NCBI GenBank assembly: GCA_934408725.1 | Contig: CAKRVB010000025.1 | Location: 1-42,480 of the forward strand | Reading direction: 5' to 3' | DNA: 42,480 nt | Source of the DNA: an uncultured Marvinbryantia sp. | GTDB taxonomy: Bacteria > Bacillota > Clostridia > Lachnospirales > Lachnospiraceae | Shown here: one piece after another, positions 25,708 to 34,922 of the stretch | Position numbering within the stretch: position 1 is the first letter of the stretch | Layout of the letters: the number at the start of each line of letters is the position of its first letter | Made by a program: the position numbers and the translations under genes | The notes under the pieces: model-generated | The model's database searches: none | Told to the model about the DNA's origin: nothing | What the model saw: only the letters and a program-made list of their open reading frames with translations

Positions 25708-28615
25708 AAAACTTAAGAAAATTCTTTCACGATTTTTTCAGTCACGATCAGTGATTTTATCTATTCTGCTGGTTGTGATGGCTTTTGTGCTGGTTCGCCG
25801 GTTATTTGACCTGCAGATCATCAACGGAGAATCTTATCAGGATAATTATAATCTTCAGATTACCCGGGAGACCACGATTCCAAGTACCAGAGGATGTATT
25901 TATGACAGTGACGGTAATCTGCTGGCCTATAATAAGCTGGCCTATGACGTGACCTTTCAGGATGTGGGCAGCTATGAAACCACCAGAGAAAAGAACCTGA
26001 CCATCAACGGGTATCTGTATCAGATCATGCAGATTCTGTATGCCAACGGTGATGATGTGTATACAGATTTTGCCATCAGGATCAATGATGCAGGCGAATA
26101 TGAATATACAAAAAGTGGTACCAATCTGCTTCGTTTCCGAGCCGATGTATACGGACAGTCGGACCCGGCGGATATGACACCTGCCCAGAAAGCAGTGTCT
26201 GCGGAGGACATGGTAAAGGAACTGGGGGGAGATGGCGATTATGGATTCTGGGTAATCTCAGATTCTCTGGAAAAGCCCTACACGGCAGAAGAACTGGCTC
26301 AGTATGGTCTTCCGGAGACATTGTCACAGGAGGATGCCCTGAAGATCATCGCCATGCGAAGTGCCATCAATCAGAACAATTATCAGAAATATATCTCTAC
26401 CACGATTGCGAAGGATATCTCGGATAAGTCCATGTCCAGTCTGATGGAAAGCAAGGGCTATTACGTTGGAGTAGACGTTGAGGAGAGTTCCATCCGTGTA
26501 TACAACGAAAGCCTGTATTATGCCAACATCATCGGATACACTGGTAAGATCTCGGCAGAAGAAATTCAATCACTGAATGCCGATTCCGGAGAAAACAAAT
26601 ACGATACCACAGATATCGTCGGTAAGGCCGGGCTGGAGCAGTACTATGAAAAAGAGCTTCAGGGTGTGGACGGTAAGAAGACGGTCTACGTAAACAACCT
26701 TGGTAAGGTCTTAAAAGAAGACTCTCAGGTAGATCCCCAGACCGGTGATGATATTTATCTGACTTTGAAGACGGACTGGCAGAAAGCCGGTTATCAGCTG
26801 CTGGAGCAGTACGTTGCCGGAATTGTGTGGTCAAATACATGGGATTATAAAGAATTTGATAATTCTCAGGTAGGTACCAATGAGATTGTAATTCCGGTTT
26901 ATGATATTTACTATGCATTATTTGAGAATAATGTACTGAGCGTATCCCATCTGCGTTCCAGTGAAGCAACAGAGCTGGAGAAAAAGGTCTACAATATGTT
27001 TCTGGATAAGAAGGAACAACTGTTTGCAGACCTGAAAGCAGAACTGTTATCTGATTCGGCAAAGCCTTACAGTGAATTGAGCAAAGAAATGCAGGCTTAT
27101 ATCACCTATCTGCTGGATACAACAATGACAGAACTTGGCATTATCCGGGAAGATGCTATCGATACCACCGACAGCACCTATCTGGCCTGGACCAATGATG
27201 AAAGCATCAGCCTGCGGGATTATCTGACTTATGCGATCTCGAAAGACTGGATGGACATAACCCAGATCAGTACGGATACCCAGTTCCTGGACAGCGACGA
27301 GATCTTCTCCAGTCTGTGTGATTATCTGTCGGAGTATGTGACAGACGATAACAACTTCAGCAAGATCGTATACCGCTATATGATTGAAAACGACCAGTTA
27401 AGTCCGCAGATCGAATGCCAGCTGCTTTATGATCAGGGCATTCTGGAACCGGATGATGCCACCTATCAGGGGCTGGGCGATGGCAGTGTCTATTCCTTTA
27501 ATTTCATCAAGGATAAGATCTATAATCTGGAGATCAAACCGGCATCCCTGGGATTATCACCGTGTTCTGGATCCATGGTTATCACAGACCCGAACAATGG
27601 TAATGTACTGGCATGTATTTCTTATCCTGGTTATGACAACAATCGTCTGGCCAATGATATGGACGAAGAATACTTCTCGGAACTGGTAACCGATAAGTCC
27701 AGTCCATTCTATAATAAGGCAACACAGGAGCTGACGGCACCGGGTTCTACTTACAAGATTGTCACCGCAGTTGCCGGTGTAATGGAAGGTGTCATCTCAG
27801 AAGGGGAAACCATCAACTGTACCGGTAAGTTCGAGGATGTGGATCCTGCCATTAAATGCTGGATTTATCCTGGTATGCATGGTTCAGTTAGTCTGGCTTC
27901 CGCGATTCAGGAGTCCTGTAACTACTTCTTCAATGCAGTTGGTGTCCGCCTTGGTAACCTGGGTGGAACCAATGGAGAATCGGATGATGCCACCGGTATT
28001 GCAAAACTGGCCAAGTATGCTTCCATGTTCGGTTTTGATCAGGAGACTGGTATCGAGATGGATGAAAGTACACCACGTATTTCTGATCAGGCAGAAGCAC
28101 CATCTGCCATGGGACAGGGTAACAACGCTTATGCCACAGTACAGCTGGCCCGCTATGCAGCAACGATTGCAAACAGTGGTACCTGCTATGATCTGACACT
28201 GGTGGATAAGATTACAGATTCTACCGGACGAACCATCATGGAAAAAGAACCGGTGGTTCACAGTAATGTAGAAGCCACAGACAGCCTGTGGAACACCATC
28301 CATACCGGTATGAACCAGATGATCAAGCAGAACACCTACTGGCAGGATATCGAGATCGATATGGCCGGTAAGACGGGTACCGCCGAAGAGACCGGTGTAC
28401 CAAGCCACGCTTTGTTTATCGGTTATGCCCCTTATGATAATCCAGAGATCGCCATTGCCTGCCGTATCACCAACGGTTATACATCAGCGAATGCGTCTCT
28501 TCTTGCAAAGGATATGATCCGCTATATCTATGATCTGGCTGATAAAGATACTCTGATTACCGGACATGCATCCGTTTACTCCGGTGGAACCATTTCCGGT
28601 GCACGTACTGACTAA
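25700..28615 (+). CDS. mrdA: Penicillin-binding protein 2 (elongasome transpeptidase) with large insertion
   Basis: 971 residues, much longer than the usual 600-720. A membrane anchor (about 17-37) is followed by the PBP dimerisation domain (TIPSTRGCIYDSDGNLLAYN) and the transpeptidase domain with Ser683-Thr-Tyr-Lys686, Ser739-Cys-Asn741 and Lys891-Thr-Gly-Thr894, so all catalytic motifs are intact. Between the linker helix (QKAGYQLLEQ, about 365) and the strand GSMVITDPNNGNVLAC (about 625) lies an insertion of about 245 residues without recognised motifs. The start is TTG, with AAGGAG 10 bases upstream, overlapping mreD. It should crosslink side-wall peptidoglycan with RodA. Confidence 0.94.
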   Translation: MFKKLKKILSRFFQSRSVILSILLVVMAFVLVRRLFDLQIINGESYQDNYNLQITRETTIPSTRGCIYDSDGNLLAYNKLAYDVTFQDVGSYETTREKNLTINGYLYQIMQILYANGDDVYTDFAIRINDAGEYEYTKSGTNLLRFRADVYGQSDPADMTPAQKAVSAEDMVKELGGDGDYGFWVISDSLEKPYTAEELAQYGLPETLSQEDALKIIAMRSAINQNNYQKYISTTIAKDISDKSMSSLMESKGYYVGVDVEESSIRVYNESLYYANIIGYTGKISAEEIQSLNADSGENKYDTTDIVGKAGLEQYYEKELQGVDGKKTVYVNNLGKVLKEDSQVDPQTGDDIYLTLKTDWQKAGYQLLEQYVAGIVWSNTWDYKEFDNSQVGTNEIVIPVYDIYYALFENNVLSVSHLRSSEATELEKKVYNMFLDKKEQLFADLKAELLSDSAKPYSELSKEMQAYITYLLDTTMTELGIIREDAIDTTDSTYLAWTNDESISLRDYLTYAISKDWMDITQISTDTQFLDSDEIFSSLCDYLSEYVTDDNNFSKIVYRYMIENDQLSPQIECQLLYDQGILEPDDATYQGLGDGSVYSFNFIKDKIYNLEIKPASLGLSPCSGSMVITDPNNGNVLACISYPGYDNNRLANDMDEEYFSELVTDKSSPFYNKATQELTAPGSTYKIVTAVAGVMEGVISEGETINCTGKFEDVDPAIKCWIYPGMHGSVSLASAIQESCNYFFNAVGVRLGNLGGTNGESDDATGIAKLAKYASMFGFDQETGIEMDESTPRISDQAEAPSAMGQGNNAYATVQLARYAATIANSGTCYDLTLVDKITDSTGRTIMEKEPVVHSNVEATDSLWNTIHTGMNQMIKQNTYWQDIEIDMAGKTGTAEETGVPSHALFIGYAPYDNPEIAIACRITNGYTSANASLLAKDMIRYIYDLADKDTLITGHASVYSGGTISGARTD

Positions 28616-28700
28616 TAGACAGATCTGCAAAAGACAGTGAAGCGAAGATACCACAGACAGATAACGGGAAATCCCCGTATAGAAGATGGGAGGATATCGC

Positions 28701-29504
28701 ATGAGTGAAGTGATTGTCATTACTTCTGGAAAGGGTGGTGTGGGAAAAACTACACTGTGCGCCAACCTTGGCGCCGCCTTTGCCAGAATGGAAAAAAAGT
28801 GTGTGGTGGTTGACACAGACCTGGGTCTTCGGAATCTGGATGTCGTCATGGGGCTGGAGAACCGGATTGTTTACAACCTGATTGATGTAGCAGAAGGGAA
28901 CTGCCGCCTGAAGCAGGCTCTGGTACGAGATAAGCATTATCCTGGTCTCTATCTGCTTCCTGCAGCACAGACAAGGGATAAGTCATCGATTACCCCACAA
29001 CAGCTGATTAAGCTTACTGACGACCTGCGGGCGCATTTTGAGTATATTCTGATCGACTGCCCGGCCGGCATCGAACAGGGCTTTCAGAATGCTGTTGCAC
29101 CGGCAGACAGGGCCATTGTAGTGACCACACCGGAGGTTTCGGCCATACGGGATGCCGATCGGATCATCGGTCTTCTGGAAGCTGCACAGATGAAAAAAAC
29201 GGAAATGGTGATCAATCGTATTCGTCCTGCTATGGTGGCCAGAGGTGAAATGATGTCCGTGGAAGATGTGACAGAGATTCTGGCGATACCACTGATTGGT
29301 ACCCTTGCCGATCAGGAAGACATTGTGATTGCAACGAATCAGGGAGAACCCCTCGCAGGAAAAGATTCTCTGGCAGGGCAGGAGTTCCTGAATATTGCCC
29401 GGCGTATCATGGGAGAACCGGTATCCTTCCCGGATCTTAGCCAGGAAGAGGGACTTTTGCAGAGACTGAAACATATTTTAAGGAAAAACAGTAACTATTC
29501 ATAA
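28701..29504 (+). CDS. minD: Septum site-determining ATPase MinD
   Basis: 267 residues from the ATG at 28701, which has GGAGG 7 bases upstream. The deviant Walker A is GKGGVGKT at residues 10-17; other signatures are DTDLGLRNLDVVMGLENRIVYNLIDV and LIDCPAGIEQGF. The C-terminus EEGLLQRLKHILRK fits the amphipathic membrane-targeting helix. MinD positions division inhibitors at the poles. The neighbours minC and minE, often adjacent, are absent: the flanking gaps are only 85 and 65 bases. Confidence 0.95.
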   Translation: MSEVIVITSGKGGVGKTTLCANLGAAFARMEKKCVVVDTDLGLRNLDVVMGLENRIVYNLIDVAEGNCRLKQALVRDKHYPGLYLLPAAQTRDKSSITPQQLIKLTDDLRAHFEYILIDCPAGIEQGFQNAVAPADRAIVVTTPEVSAIRDADRIIGLLEAAQMKKTEMVINRIRPAMVARGEMMSVEDVTEILAIPLIGTLADQEDIVIATNQGEPLAGKDSLAGQEFLNIARRIMGEPVSFPDLSQEEGLLQRLKHILRKNSNYS

Positions 29505-29569
29505 CCCACTGTGAGGGAACTGAACAGTTACGAAAAACGTATAAAACATGACAAGTACAGGAAAATAAC

Positions 29570-30673
29570 ATGATTAAACAATATAGATTAAGAGACTACA
29601 AATTTCGATTAGTATTATGGGTCATTGCACTGACCGTACTGGGGATTATGATCATCGGGAGTGCAGACAGTGACGTACAGAGTAAACAGATTATTGGTTT
29701 GATCCTTGGACTGATTGCCATGGTGGTTGTATCATTGATCGATTACACCTGGCTTCTGAAGTTTTACTGGATTTTCTATTTTATCGGACTTTTGATGCTG
29801 GCTGCAATCTTTGTCATCGGACGAAATGTCAATGGTGCTACCAGATGGCTGGTAATCGGTGGTATTCAGATCCAGCCTTCTGACTTTATGAAGATCATTC
29901 TGATTATGTTTTATGCTCAATATTTTGCCAGGCATGAGGATGATATCAGCAGTCCCAAAACAATCATCAAATCTTTGGTGATTCTGGCAGTACCGCTGGC
30001 CATGATCTACAAACAGCCGAACCTTTCTACCACGATTCTGGTACTGATACTTTTTTCTGTAATTTATTTTGTTGCAGGATTGAGCTATAAAGTAATCGGT
30101 GGTATACTAATAATATTAGTACCTGCTTTTACGGTACTGATCAGTATGATTTTAAAACCTGGACAGACATTGATTCAGGAATACCAGATCAGGCGAATTC
30201 TCGCATGGCTGTATCCTGATCAATATCCTTCCGATGCGGCACAGCAGGTCAATTCCATTATGGCGATCGGCTCCGGTCAGCTCTATGGAAAGGGACTGGA
30301 TACCACAGCCATTGAATCGGTAAAAAACGGCAATTTTATTCCAGAGGCACAGACAGACTTTATCTTTGCCGTTGCCGGTGAAGAGATTGGATTTCTTGGA
30401 TGTTGTATCATCATCATTCTGGAAATGCTTATCGCCATTGAATGCATCCGTGTGGGACAAAAAGCAAGAGAAAAGTCTGGTTCGATTCTCTGCTGTGGTA
30501 TGGGTGCACTGATTGCTCTTCAGAGTATCATGAATATCTGTGTTGCTACAGGACTGATGCCAAACACGGGACTTCCGCTTCCTTTTGTAAGTTCCGGTCT
30601 TTCTTCCCTGATTACACTGTTTGTTGGTATCGGACTGGTATTGAATGTAGGACTTCAGGTTAAAAAATATTAA
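29570..30673 (+). CDS. rodA: SEDS-family peptidoglycan glycosyltransferase RodA
   Basis: 367 residues with about 10 membrane segments of the FtsW/RodA/SpoVE family. Signatures include IQIQPSDFMKIILIM, NFIPEAQTDFIFAVAGEEIGFLG and TGLMPNTGLPLPFVSSGLSSL. SEDS proteins polymerise lipid II glycan strands. The position next to mreBCD and PBP2 argues for RodA (elongation) rather than FtsW. AGGAAAA precedes the ATG. Confidence 0.93.
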   Translation: MIKQYRLRDYKFRLVLWVIALTVLGIMIIGSADSDVQSKQIIGLILGLIAMVVVSLIDYTWLLKFYWIFYFIGLLMLAAIFVIGRNVNGATRWLVIGGIQIQPSDFMKIILIMFYAQYFARHEDDISSPKTIIKSLVILAVPLAMIYKQPNLSTTILVLILFSVIYFVAGLSYKVIGGILIILVPAFTVLISMILKPGQTLIQEYQIRRILAWLYPDQYPSDAAQQVNSIMAIGSGQLYGKGLDTTAIESVKNGNFIPEAQTDFIFAVAGEEIGFLGCCIIIILEMLIAIECIRVGQKAREKSGSILCCGMGALIALQSIMNICVATGLMPNTGLPLPFVSSGLSSLITLFVGIGLVLNVGLQVKKY

Positions 30674-30690
30674 CGAAAGGATGTACTGTT

Positions 30691-31086
30691 ATGAATATCG
30701 GATTAGTAGCACATGATTCCAAAAAAGTACTGATGCAAAACTTTTGTATCGCATATCGTGGTATACTTGCCAAACACACCTTATTTGCCACTGGCACAAC
30801 AGGAAGGCTGATCGAAGAAGCCACTTCCCTGAATATTAATAAATATATTGCCGGGCATCTTGGTGGTATTCAGCAGATTGCAGCCCAGATTGAGCATAAC
30901 CAGCTGGATCTGATGATCTTTCTGCGCGATCCGCTTCAGCCAAAAAAGCATGAACCGGATATTAAAAATGTATTTCGGCTTTGCGACACATACAACGTGC
31001 CGCTGGCAACCAATCTTGCCACAGCTGAGATGCTGATTAAATCCCTTGACAGAGGAGAGTTAGAGTGGCGTGAAATGTACAGATAG
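30691..31086 (+). CDS. mgsA: Methylglyoxal synthase
   Basis: 131 residues with the MGS fold signatures: LVAHDSKK, LFATGTTGRLIEE, GHLGGIQQI, LMIFLRDPLQPKKHEPDI and NVPLATNLATAEML. MgsA turns dihydroxyacetone phosphate into methylglyoxal, a phosphate-releasing bypass of glycolysis. AAAGGA lies upstream. It lies between rodA and dacA, an arrangement recurring in Clostridia without a clear functional reason. Confidence 0.97.
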   Translation: MNIGLVAHDSKKVLMQNFCIAYRGILAKHTLFATGTTGRLIEEATSLNINKYIAGHLGGIQQIAAQIEHNQLDLMIFLRDPLQPKKHEPDIKNVFRLCDTYNVPLATNLATAEMLIKSLDRGELEWREMYR

Positions 31087-32134
31087 AGAACTTACCAGAC
31101 AGGAACGACGGATGCAGATCCGCAGGCGTCAGCGCAGGAAAGCACTGAGTTTTCTGCTGTTACTGATCTGCCTGATCGTTCTGATTGGATTTATTGTATT
31201 TTATTTTTTATTCCGATCTCATGAGATCAGCTTTACAAATCCCTATGATATGAGCAGTCAGGTCTACGGTGTGCTGGAGACTCCACAGAAGAGCCAGAGA
31301 GCGGAACCCTTTACAAAAGACCTTTGTGTTACCGCCGGAGATGTTGCTTTTGAAGATGAGAATCTTCAGACTGCAGAGGCTGGCACGATTATGGATCTGA
31401 GTACGCATGAAGTGCTGTTTGCACAAAACGTACATGAACGTTTATACCCGGCCAGCCTGACCAAGGTTATGACCGCCTTGGTTGCTATCAAGTATGGCAA
31501 CCTGGATGATGTCGTTACAATTGATGAGAATGCACTGGATATTGACCCGGAATCTTCTGTCTGCTATCTGGAACTGGGGGATCAGTACACCTTAAAGCAG
31601 CTGATTTATGGTATGCTGCTTGCTTCCGGTAATGATGCAGCGAATGCGATTGCATGGCATGTGGGAGGCAGTCTGGAGGGCTTTGTATCTCTTATGAATC
31701 AGGAAGCAGCTGCGATAGGAGCAACGAATTCACACTTCATGAATGCGCATGGTCTTCAGGATGAGAATCATTATACGACACCATATGACATGTACCTGAT
31801 CTTCAATGAGGCCATCAAATACAGTACCTTTACCGATGCTATCAACCAGCAGAGTTACACGGTTACTTATACGGCCGGAGACGGAGAGCAGTATGAGCGA
31901 ACCTGGTTCGCTACCAACTATTATTTTACCGGTGAATCGACTCCTCCGGACAACGTAACAGTCTTCGGTGGTAAAACCGGAACCACGGATGAAGCTGGCG
32001 CCTGCCTTTCCCTGCTTTCCAAGGATCCTTATGGGAACTCTTATTTCAGTATTATTATGAAGGCAGATACGAAAGATGATCTGTACAGTGACATGAATGA
32101 TTTACTGTCTATAATTAACAAAAAACAGTTGTAA
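31070..32134 (+). CDS. D-alanyl-D-alanine carboxypeptidase (peptidase S11) with N-terminal anchor
   Basis: 354 residues from a GTG that overlaps mgsA by 17 bases and has AGGAG 12 bases upstream. An ATG at 31112 (340 residues, AGGA at 7 bases) is an equally serious candidate. A basic stretch RRRQRRK precedes one membrane segment (about residues 26-48), and the catalytic domain is outside. Catalytic motifs are Ser129-Leu-Thr-Lys132, Ser186-Gly-Asn188 and Lys302-Thr-Gly-Thr305. It should trim the terminal D-Ala from peptidoglycan stem peptides. It has an N-terminal anchor and no obvious C-terminal amphipathic anchor, unlike classic DacA. Confidence 0.9.
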   Translation: MKCTDRELTRQERRMQIRRRQRRKALSFLLLLICLIVLIGFIVFYFLFRSHEISFTNPYDMSSQVYGVLETPQKSQRAEPFTKDLCVTAGDVAFEDENLQTAEAGTIMDLSTHEVLFAQNVHERLYPASLTKVMTALVAIKYGNLDDVVTIDENALDIDPESSVCYLELGDQYTLKQLIYGMLLASGNDAANAIAWHVGGSLEGFVSLMNQEAAAIGATNSHFMNAHGLQDENHYTTPYDMYLIFNEAIKYSTFTDAINQQSYTVTYTAGDGEQYERTWFATNYYFTGESTPPDNVTVFGGKTGTTDEAGACLSLLSKDPYGNSYFSIIMKADTKDDLYSDMNDLLSIINKKQL

Positions 32135-32157
32135 TTTAGAAATGAATGCAGTATAAT
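32129..32157 (+). promoter_or_regulatory. Sigma-A type promoter for the small P-loop gene
   Basis: TTGTAA (32129-32134), 17 bases, then a consensus TATAAT (32152-32157). The -35 overlaps the end of the carboxypeptidase gene. Predicted transcription start is near 32164, about 27 bases before the ATG. Confidence 0.75.
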
Positions 32158-32190
32158 TTTACATATACGAAACCGAAGGAGGAGATTACG

Positions 32191-32604
32191 ATGATACAGA
32201 TAATCGCTGGAGAAAAAGGAAACGGAAAAACAAAGTGTTTACTGGACAAGGTAAATTCTGAAATAAAATCTGTACACGGTAATATTGTCTACCTGGACAA
32301 AAATTCAAAACATATGTATGAGTTAAATAACAAGGTTCGTCTCATTGATGCATCCGAATTCATGATTGACAATGCAGACAACTTTATTGGATTTATATGT
32401 GGTGTAATTTCCCAGGATCACGATCTGGAACAGATGTATCTTGACAGTTTTCTGAAAGTTGCCAAACTGGAAGGTGCTGATATCAGTGCTACTTTATCCA
32501 AGCTGGAAACTATTGGAGAGAAATATCATGTAACATTTGTATTAAGCATTTCTATGGATCCGGCTAAGTTACCGGAAGATATGAAGAGTAAAGTGATCAA
32601 CTAG
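32191..32604 (+). CDS. Small P-loop-containing protein of unknown function
   Basis: 137 residues. The N-terminus has a clear Walker A, GEKGNGKT at residues 7-14, after a hydrophobic strand MIQIIA. A later strand, HVTFVLSISMD, may play the Walker B role, but no helicase, ABC or kinase motif follows. The protein is shorter than most P-loop NTPases. The start is fixed by AAGGAGGAG upstream of 32191; an earlier in-frame ATG at 32146 has no binding site. It has its own promoter and is closed by a strong terminator, so it is a single-gene transcript. I do not recognise a specific family. Confidence 0.75.
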   Translation: MIQIIAGEKGNGKTKCLLDKVNSEIKSVHGNIVYLDKNSKHMYELNNKVRLIDASEFMIDNADNFIGFICGVISQDHDLEQMYLDSFLKVAKLEGADISATLSKLETIGEKYHVTFVLSISMDPAKLPEDMKSKVIN

Positions 32605-32644
32605 TTGCATTTTACTACATATACGAAGTGTATCAGAAAAGAGA

Positions 32645-32677
32645 AAATGCCGGATAATGTCTATCCGGCATTTTTTT
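32645..32677 (+). terminator. Strong intrinsic terminator
   Basis: Perfect 12-bp stem AAATGCCGGATA / TATCCGGCATTT with a 5-base loop (ATGTC), followed by more T, giving a seven-T run. It ends the P-loop gene transcript about 40 bases after its stop. Confidence 0.95.
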
Positions 32678-32681
32678 CATG

Positions 32682-32716
32682 ACAATAGAATATTCGCAGA
32701 ATGTGTATTCTATTGT
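32682..32716. promoter_or_regulatory. 11-bp inverted repeat upstream of HlyD-like gene (possible operator)
   Basis: Arms ACAATAGAATA (32682-32692) and TATTCTATTGT (32706-32716), perfect, with a 13-base spacer. It lies between the upstream terminator and the ribosome binding site of the next gene. There is no T run, so it is more like an operator or a leader hairpin than a terminator. No convincing -35/-10 pair was found around it. Confidence 0.6.
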
Positions 32717-32744
32717 TGGGTGTATTTGAATGTAAGGAGTAAGA

Positions 32745-34178
32745 ATGGCTATACGGAAACCCAGAAAAAGCAAAGTTGTAAAAATCAATCATCATTCCAT
32801 GCTGAATATCGGAACTTTCATGTTTGGAATTTTGTTTGTCTATATGATTATCTGCCTGATTATGTATCTGACATCCCCACATGTGACCGCATATGAAGTC
32901 ACTGCTGGTCCGCTGTCCGGTAATTATAAATATACTGCACTGGCGCTTAAATCGGAAAAGGTCGTATACAGCACCGGCAGTGGAACTATTCAGTATTATG
33001 CCAGGGAGAACAGCAAAGTGGGAGTAGGGAACGCCATCTACTCGCTTGGAGCATTAAGTGCTTCCCAGTCTGAACTTGGTACACAGTCGGTGGATGCTTC
33101 CTCTGCGGATACAGACACCCAGGAGCGTACTGAGCAGACGGCGGCTGACCAGGGCACTGCACAGGATAACACGGATTTTTCCTCTTTTCGTAATATTGCA
33201 TCCAGTTTTTCCACGAATTATTCTTCCATGGATTATCAGACCGTATATAATTTTAAAGCGGATGCACAGACCGCTATCTTTGAAACTTATACACAAAATC
33301 AGACTTCGTCCAGTTATACTGGTCAGAATCTTATCACCACCGATACCGATGGTATTGTAGTTTATTCTATAGATGGTATGGAAGATAAGACAGCGGATGA
33401 TGTTCGACTCAGTGATTTTAATAAAACCAATTACAAAAGAACCAATCTTCGCATGAAAGACAGCGTCAGTGCCAATGATCCTGTCTATAAACTGATCACC
33501 AGTGAAGAGTGGTCTCTGATTATTCCACTGGATATTAAGACTGCTACAGAACTGGCAGATTCCACTACGGTACGTTTTACTTTTCTGGAAGACAAATCAA
33601 CATTTAACGCAGATTTTTCGATTCTTCAGAATGAGGATGGCTTTTTCGGGAAACTGGATATCAGCAACTCTGTCATTCGTTTTGCCGGTGACCGTTTTAT
33701 TGATATTGAACTTCAGATCAATAAAGCCAGTGGGTTGAAGATCCCAAATACCGCCATTGCTGAGAAGACATTTTATCGGATTCCGAAAGAATATGTCTCT
33801 GTCAATGAAGACAATGAGGATGAAATCAGTCTGATTAAGGAGACCTATGATACCGATGGTTCTGCCATCACGAAATATATAACAGCAACGGTATACGACA
33901 AGACGGATACCGATTATTATGTCGATACCGGTCTCTTTGAAGAAGGAGATTATGTGCTGATGAAGGATTCCTCCAAGCGGTATCAGATATCCGATACCAA
34001 GTCTCTGATCGGAGTCTACAACATCAATAAGGGTTATGCCGTATTTCGTGAAATTACGATTATTGATGAAAACGAGGAATATTGTATTGTAGAGAGTAAT
34101 TCCAGCTATGGACTGGCACAATATGACCACATAGCGCTGGATGCATCCACTGTAAAAGAAGATGCCATTGTGGTATGA
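32745..34178 (+). CDS. HlyD-like membrane protein upstream of the SepF cluster
   Basis: 477 residues. A basic N-terminus (KPRKSKVVK) precedes one membrane segment (about residues 19-44), and a large outside domain follows. That domain has a HlyD/biotinyl-lipoyl-like hairpin (GSGTIQYYARENSKVGVGNAIYSLG), a Ser/Gln/Asp-rich linker (about 105-145) and a beta-rich C-terminal part. AAGGAG precedes the ATG. No ABC or MFS transporter partner is nearby, and the outer-membrane role of HlyD cannot apply in a Gram-positive cell. The neighbours yggS, sepF and ylmH suggest a link to division or the envelope, but this is inference. Confidence 0.75.
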   Translation: MAIRKPRKSKVVKINHHSMLNIGTFMFGILFVYMIICLIMYLTSPHVTAYEVTAGPLSGNYKYTALALKSEKVVYSTGSGTIQYYARENSKVGVGNAIYSLGALSASQSELGTQSVDASSADTDTQERTEQTAADQGTAQDNTDFSSFRNIASSFSTNYSSMDYQTVYNFKADAQTAIFETYTQNQTSSSYTGQNLITTDTDGIVVYSIDGMEDKTADDVRLSDFNKTNYKRTNLRMKDSVSANDPVYKLITSEEWSLIIPLDIKTATELADSTTVRFTFLEDKSTFNADFSILQNEDGFFGKLDISNSVIRFAGDRFIDIELQINKASGLKIPNTAIAEKTFYRIPKEYVSVNEDNEDEISLIKETYDTDGSAITKYITATVYDKTDTDYYVDTGLFEEGDYVLMKDSSKRYQISDTKSLIGVYNINKGYAVFREITIIDENEEYCIVESNSSYGLAQYDHIALDASTVKEDAIVV

Positions 34179-34206
34179 TGATGCAAAAAAAGGAGATGTC
34201 ACTGTT

Positions 34207-34899
34207 ATGATAAAAGAAAATTATCTGGATGTACAAAAGAAGGTTGTTGCAGCCTGTGAACGCGCAGGAAGAGATCCAAAAGAAGTTACATTGATCGCTG
34301 TCAGCAAAACGAAACCAGTATCCATGATCGAAGAACTTCTTCCACTCGGTGTGATTGATTTTGGTGAAAATAAGCCTCAGGAACTGAAGGAAAAATATGA
34401 AGTCCTGCCAAAAGATCTGAAATGGCATATGATCGGTCATCTTCAGCGAAACAAAGTAAAATATATCATCGATAAAGCCTGCATGATTCATTCACTGGAA
34501 TCCCTTCGTCTGGCTGAGACAATTCAGTCCGAGGCAGAAAAGCATCAAGTGATTATGCCGGTGCTGATTGAAGTGAATGCGGCACAGGAAGAATCGAAAT
34601 TTGGTCTGACGCTGGATGAGACACCTGCATTCATTGAACAGGTCGCAGCTTTTCCAAATCTTAGGGTATCCGGTCTCATGACGATCGCTCCTTTTGTTGA
34701 AAACCCAGAAGATAACCGGGTTCACTTTCAAAATTTATATAATTTATTTATTGACATTAAACAAAGAAACATTGATAATGTAAGTATGTGCAATCTCAGC
34801 ATGGGTATGACAAATGATTATGAGGTTGCCATTGAAGAAGGTGCCACCATGGTAAGAGTTGGAACCGGTATTTTCGGTGCCCGTTCTTATCCGGTATAA
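34207..34899 (+). CDS. yggS: YggS/YlmE family PLP homeostasis protein
   Basis: 230 residues from the ATG at 34207, the usual length. Signatures are VTLIAVSKTKP with the PLP lysine, DFGENKPQEL, WHMIGHLQRNKVKYI, SGLMTIAP and LSMGMTNDYEVAIEEGATMVRVGTGIFG. The family is a PLP-binding TIM barrel that keeps vitamin B6 and amino/keto-acid pools balanced. AGGAG lies 11 bases before the ATG; in-frame sequence back to 34162 has no better start. In Firmicutes it (ylmE) sits next to sepF, as here. Confidence 0.95.
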   Translation: MIKENYLDVQKKVVAACERAGRDPKEVTLIAVSKTKPVSMIEELLPLGVIDFGENKPQELKEKYEVLPKDLKWHMIGHLQRNKVKYIIDKACMIHSLESLRLAETIQSEAEKHQVIMPVLIEVNAAQEESKFGLTLDETPAFIEQVAAFPNLRVSGLMTIAPFVENPEDNRVHFQNLYNLFIDIKQRNIDNVSMCNLSMGMTNDYEVAIEEGATMVRVGTGIFGARSYPV

Positions 34900-34922
34900 A
34901 GAAAAAAGATTGGAGCAAAAGA

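Noticed and set aside
26529..27062. 177-residue antisense frame within the PBP2 insertion
   Set aside because: No ribosome binding site or recognisable motif; the sense frame continues through it with intact domains.
28660..28680. Terminator between mrdA and minD (ACGGG/CCCGT hairpin)
   Set aside because: The stem is only 5 bp with no T run, so it is too weak to call.
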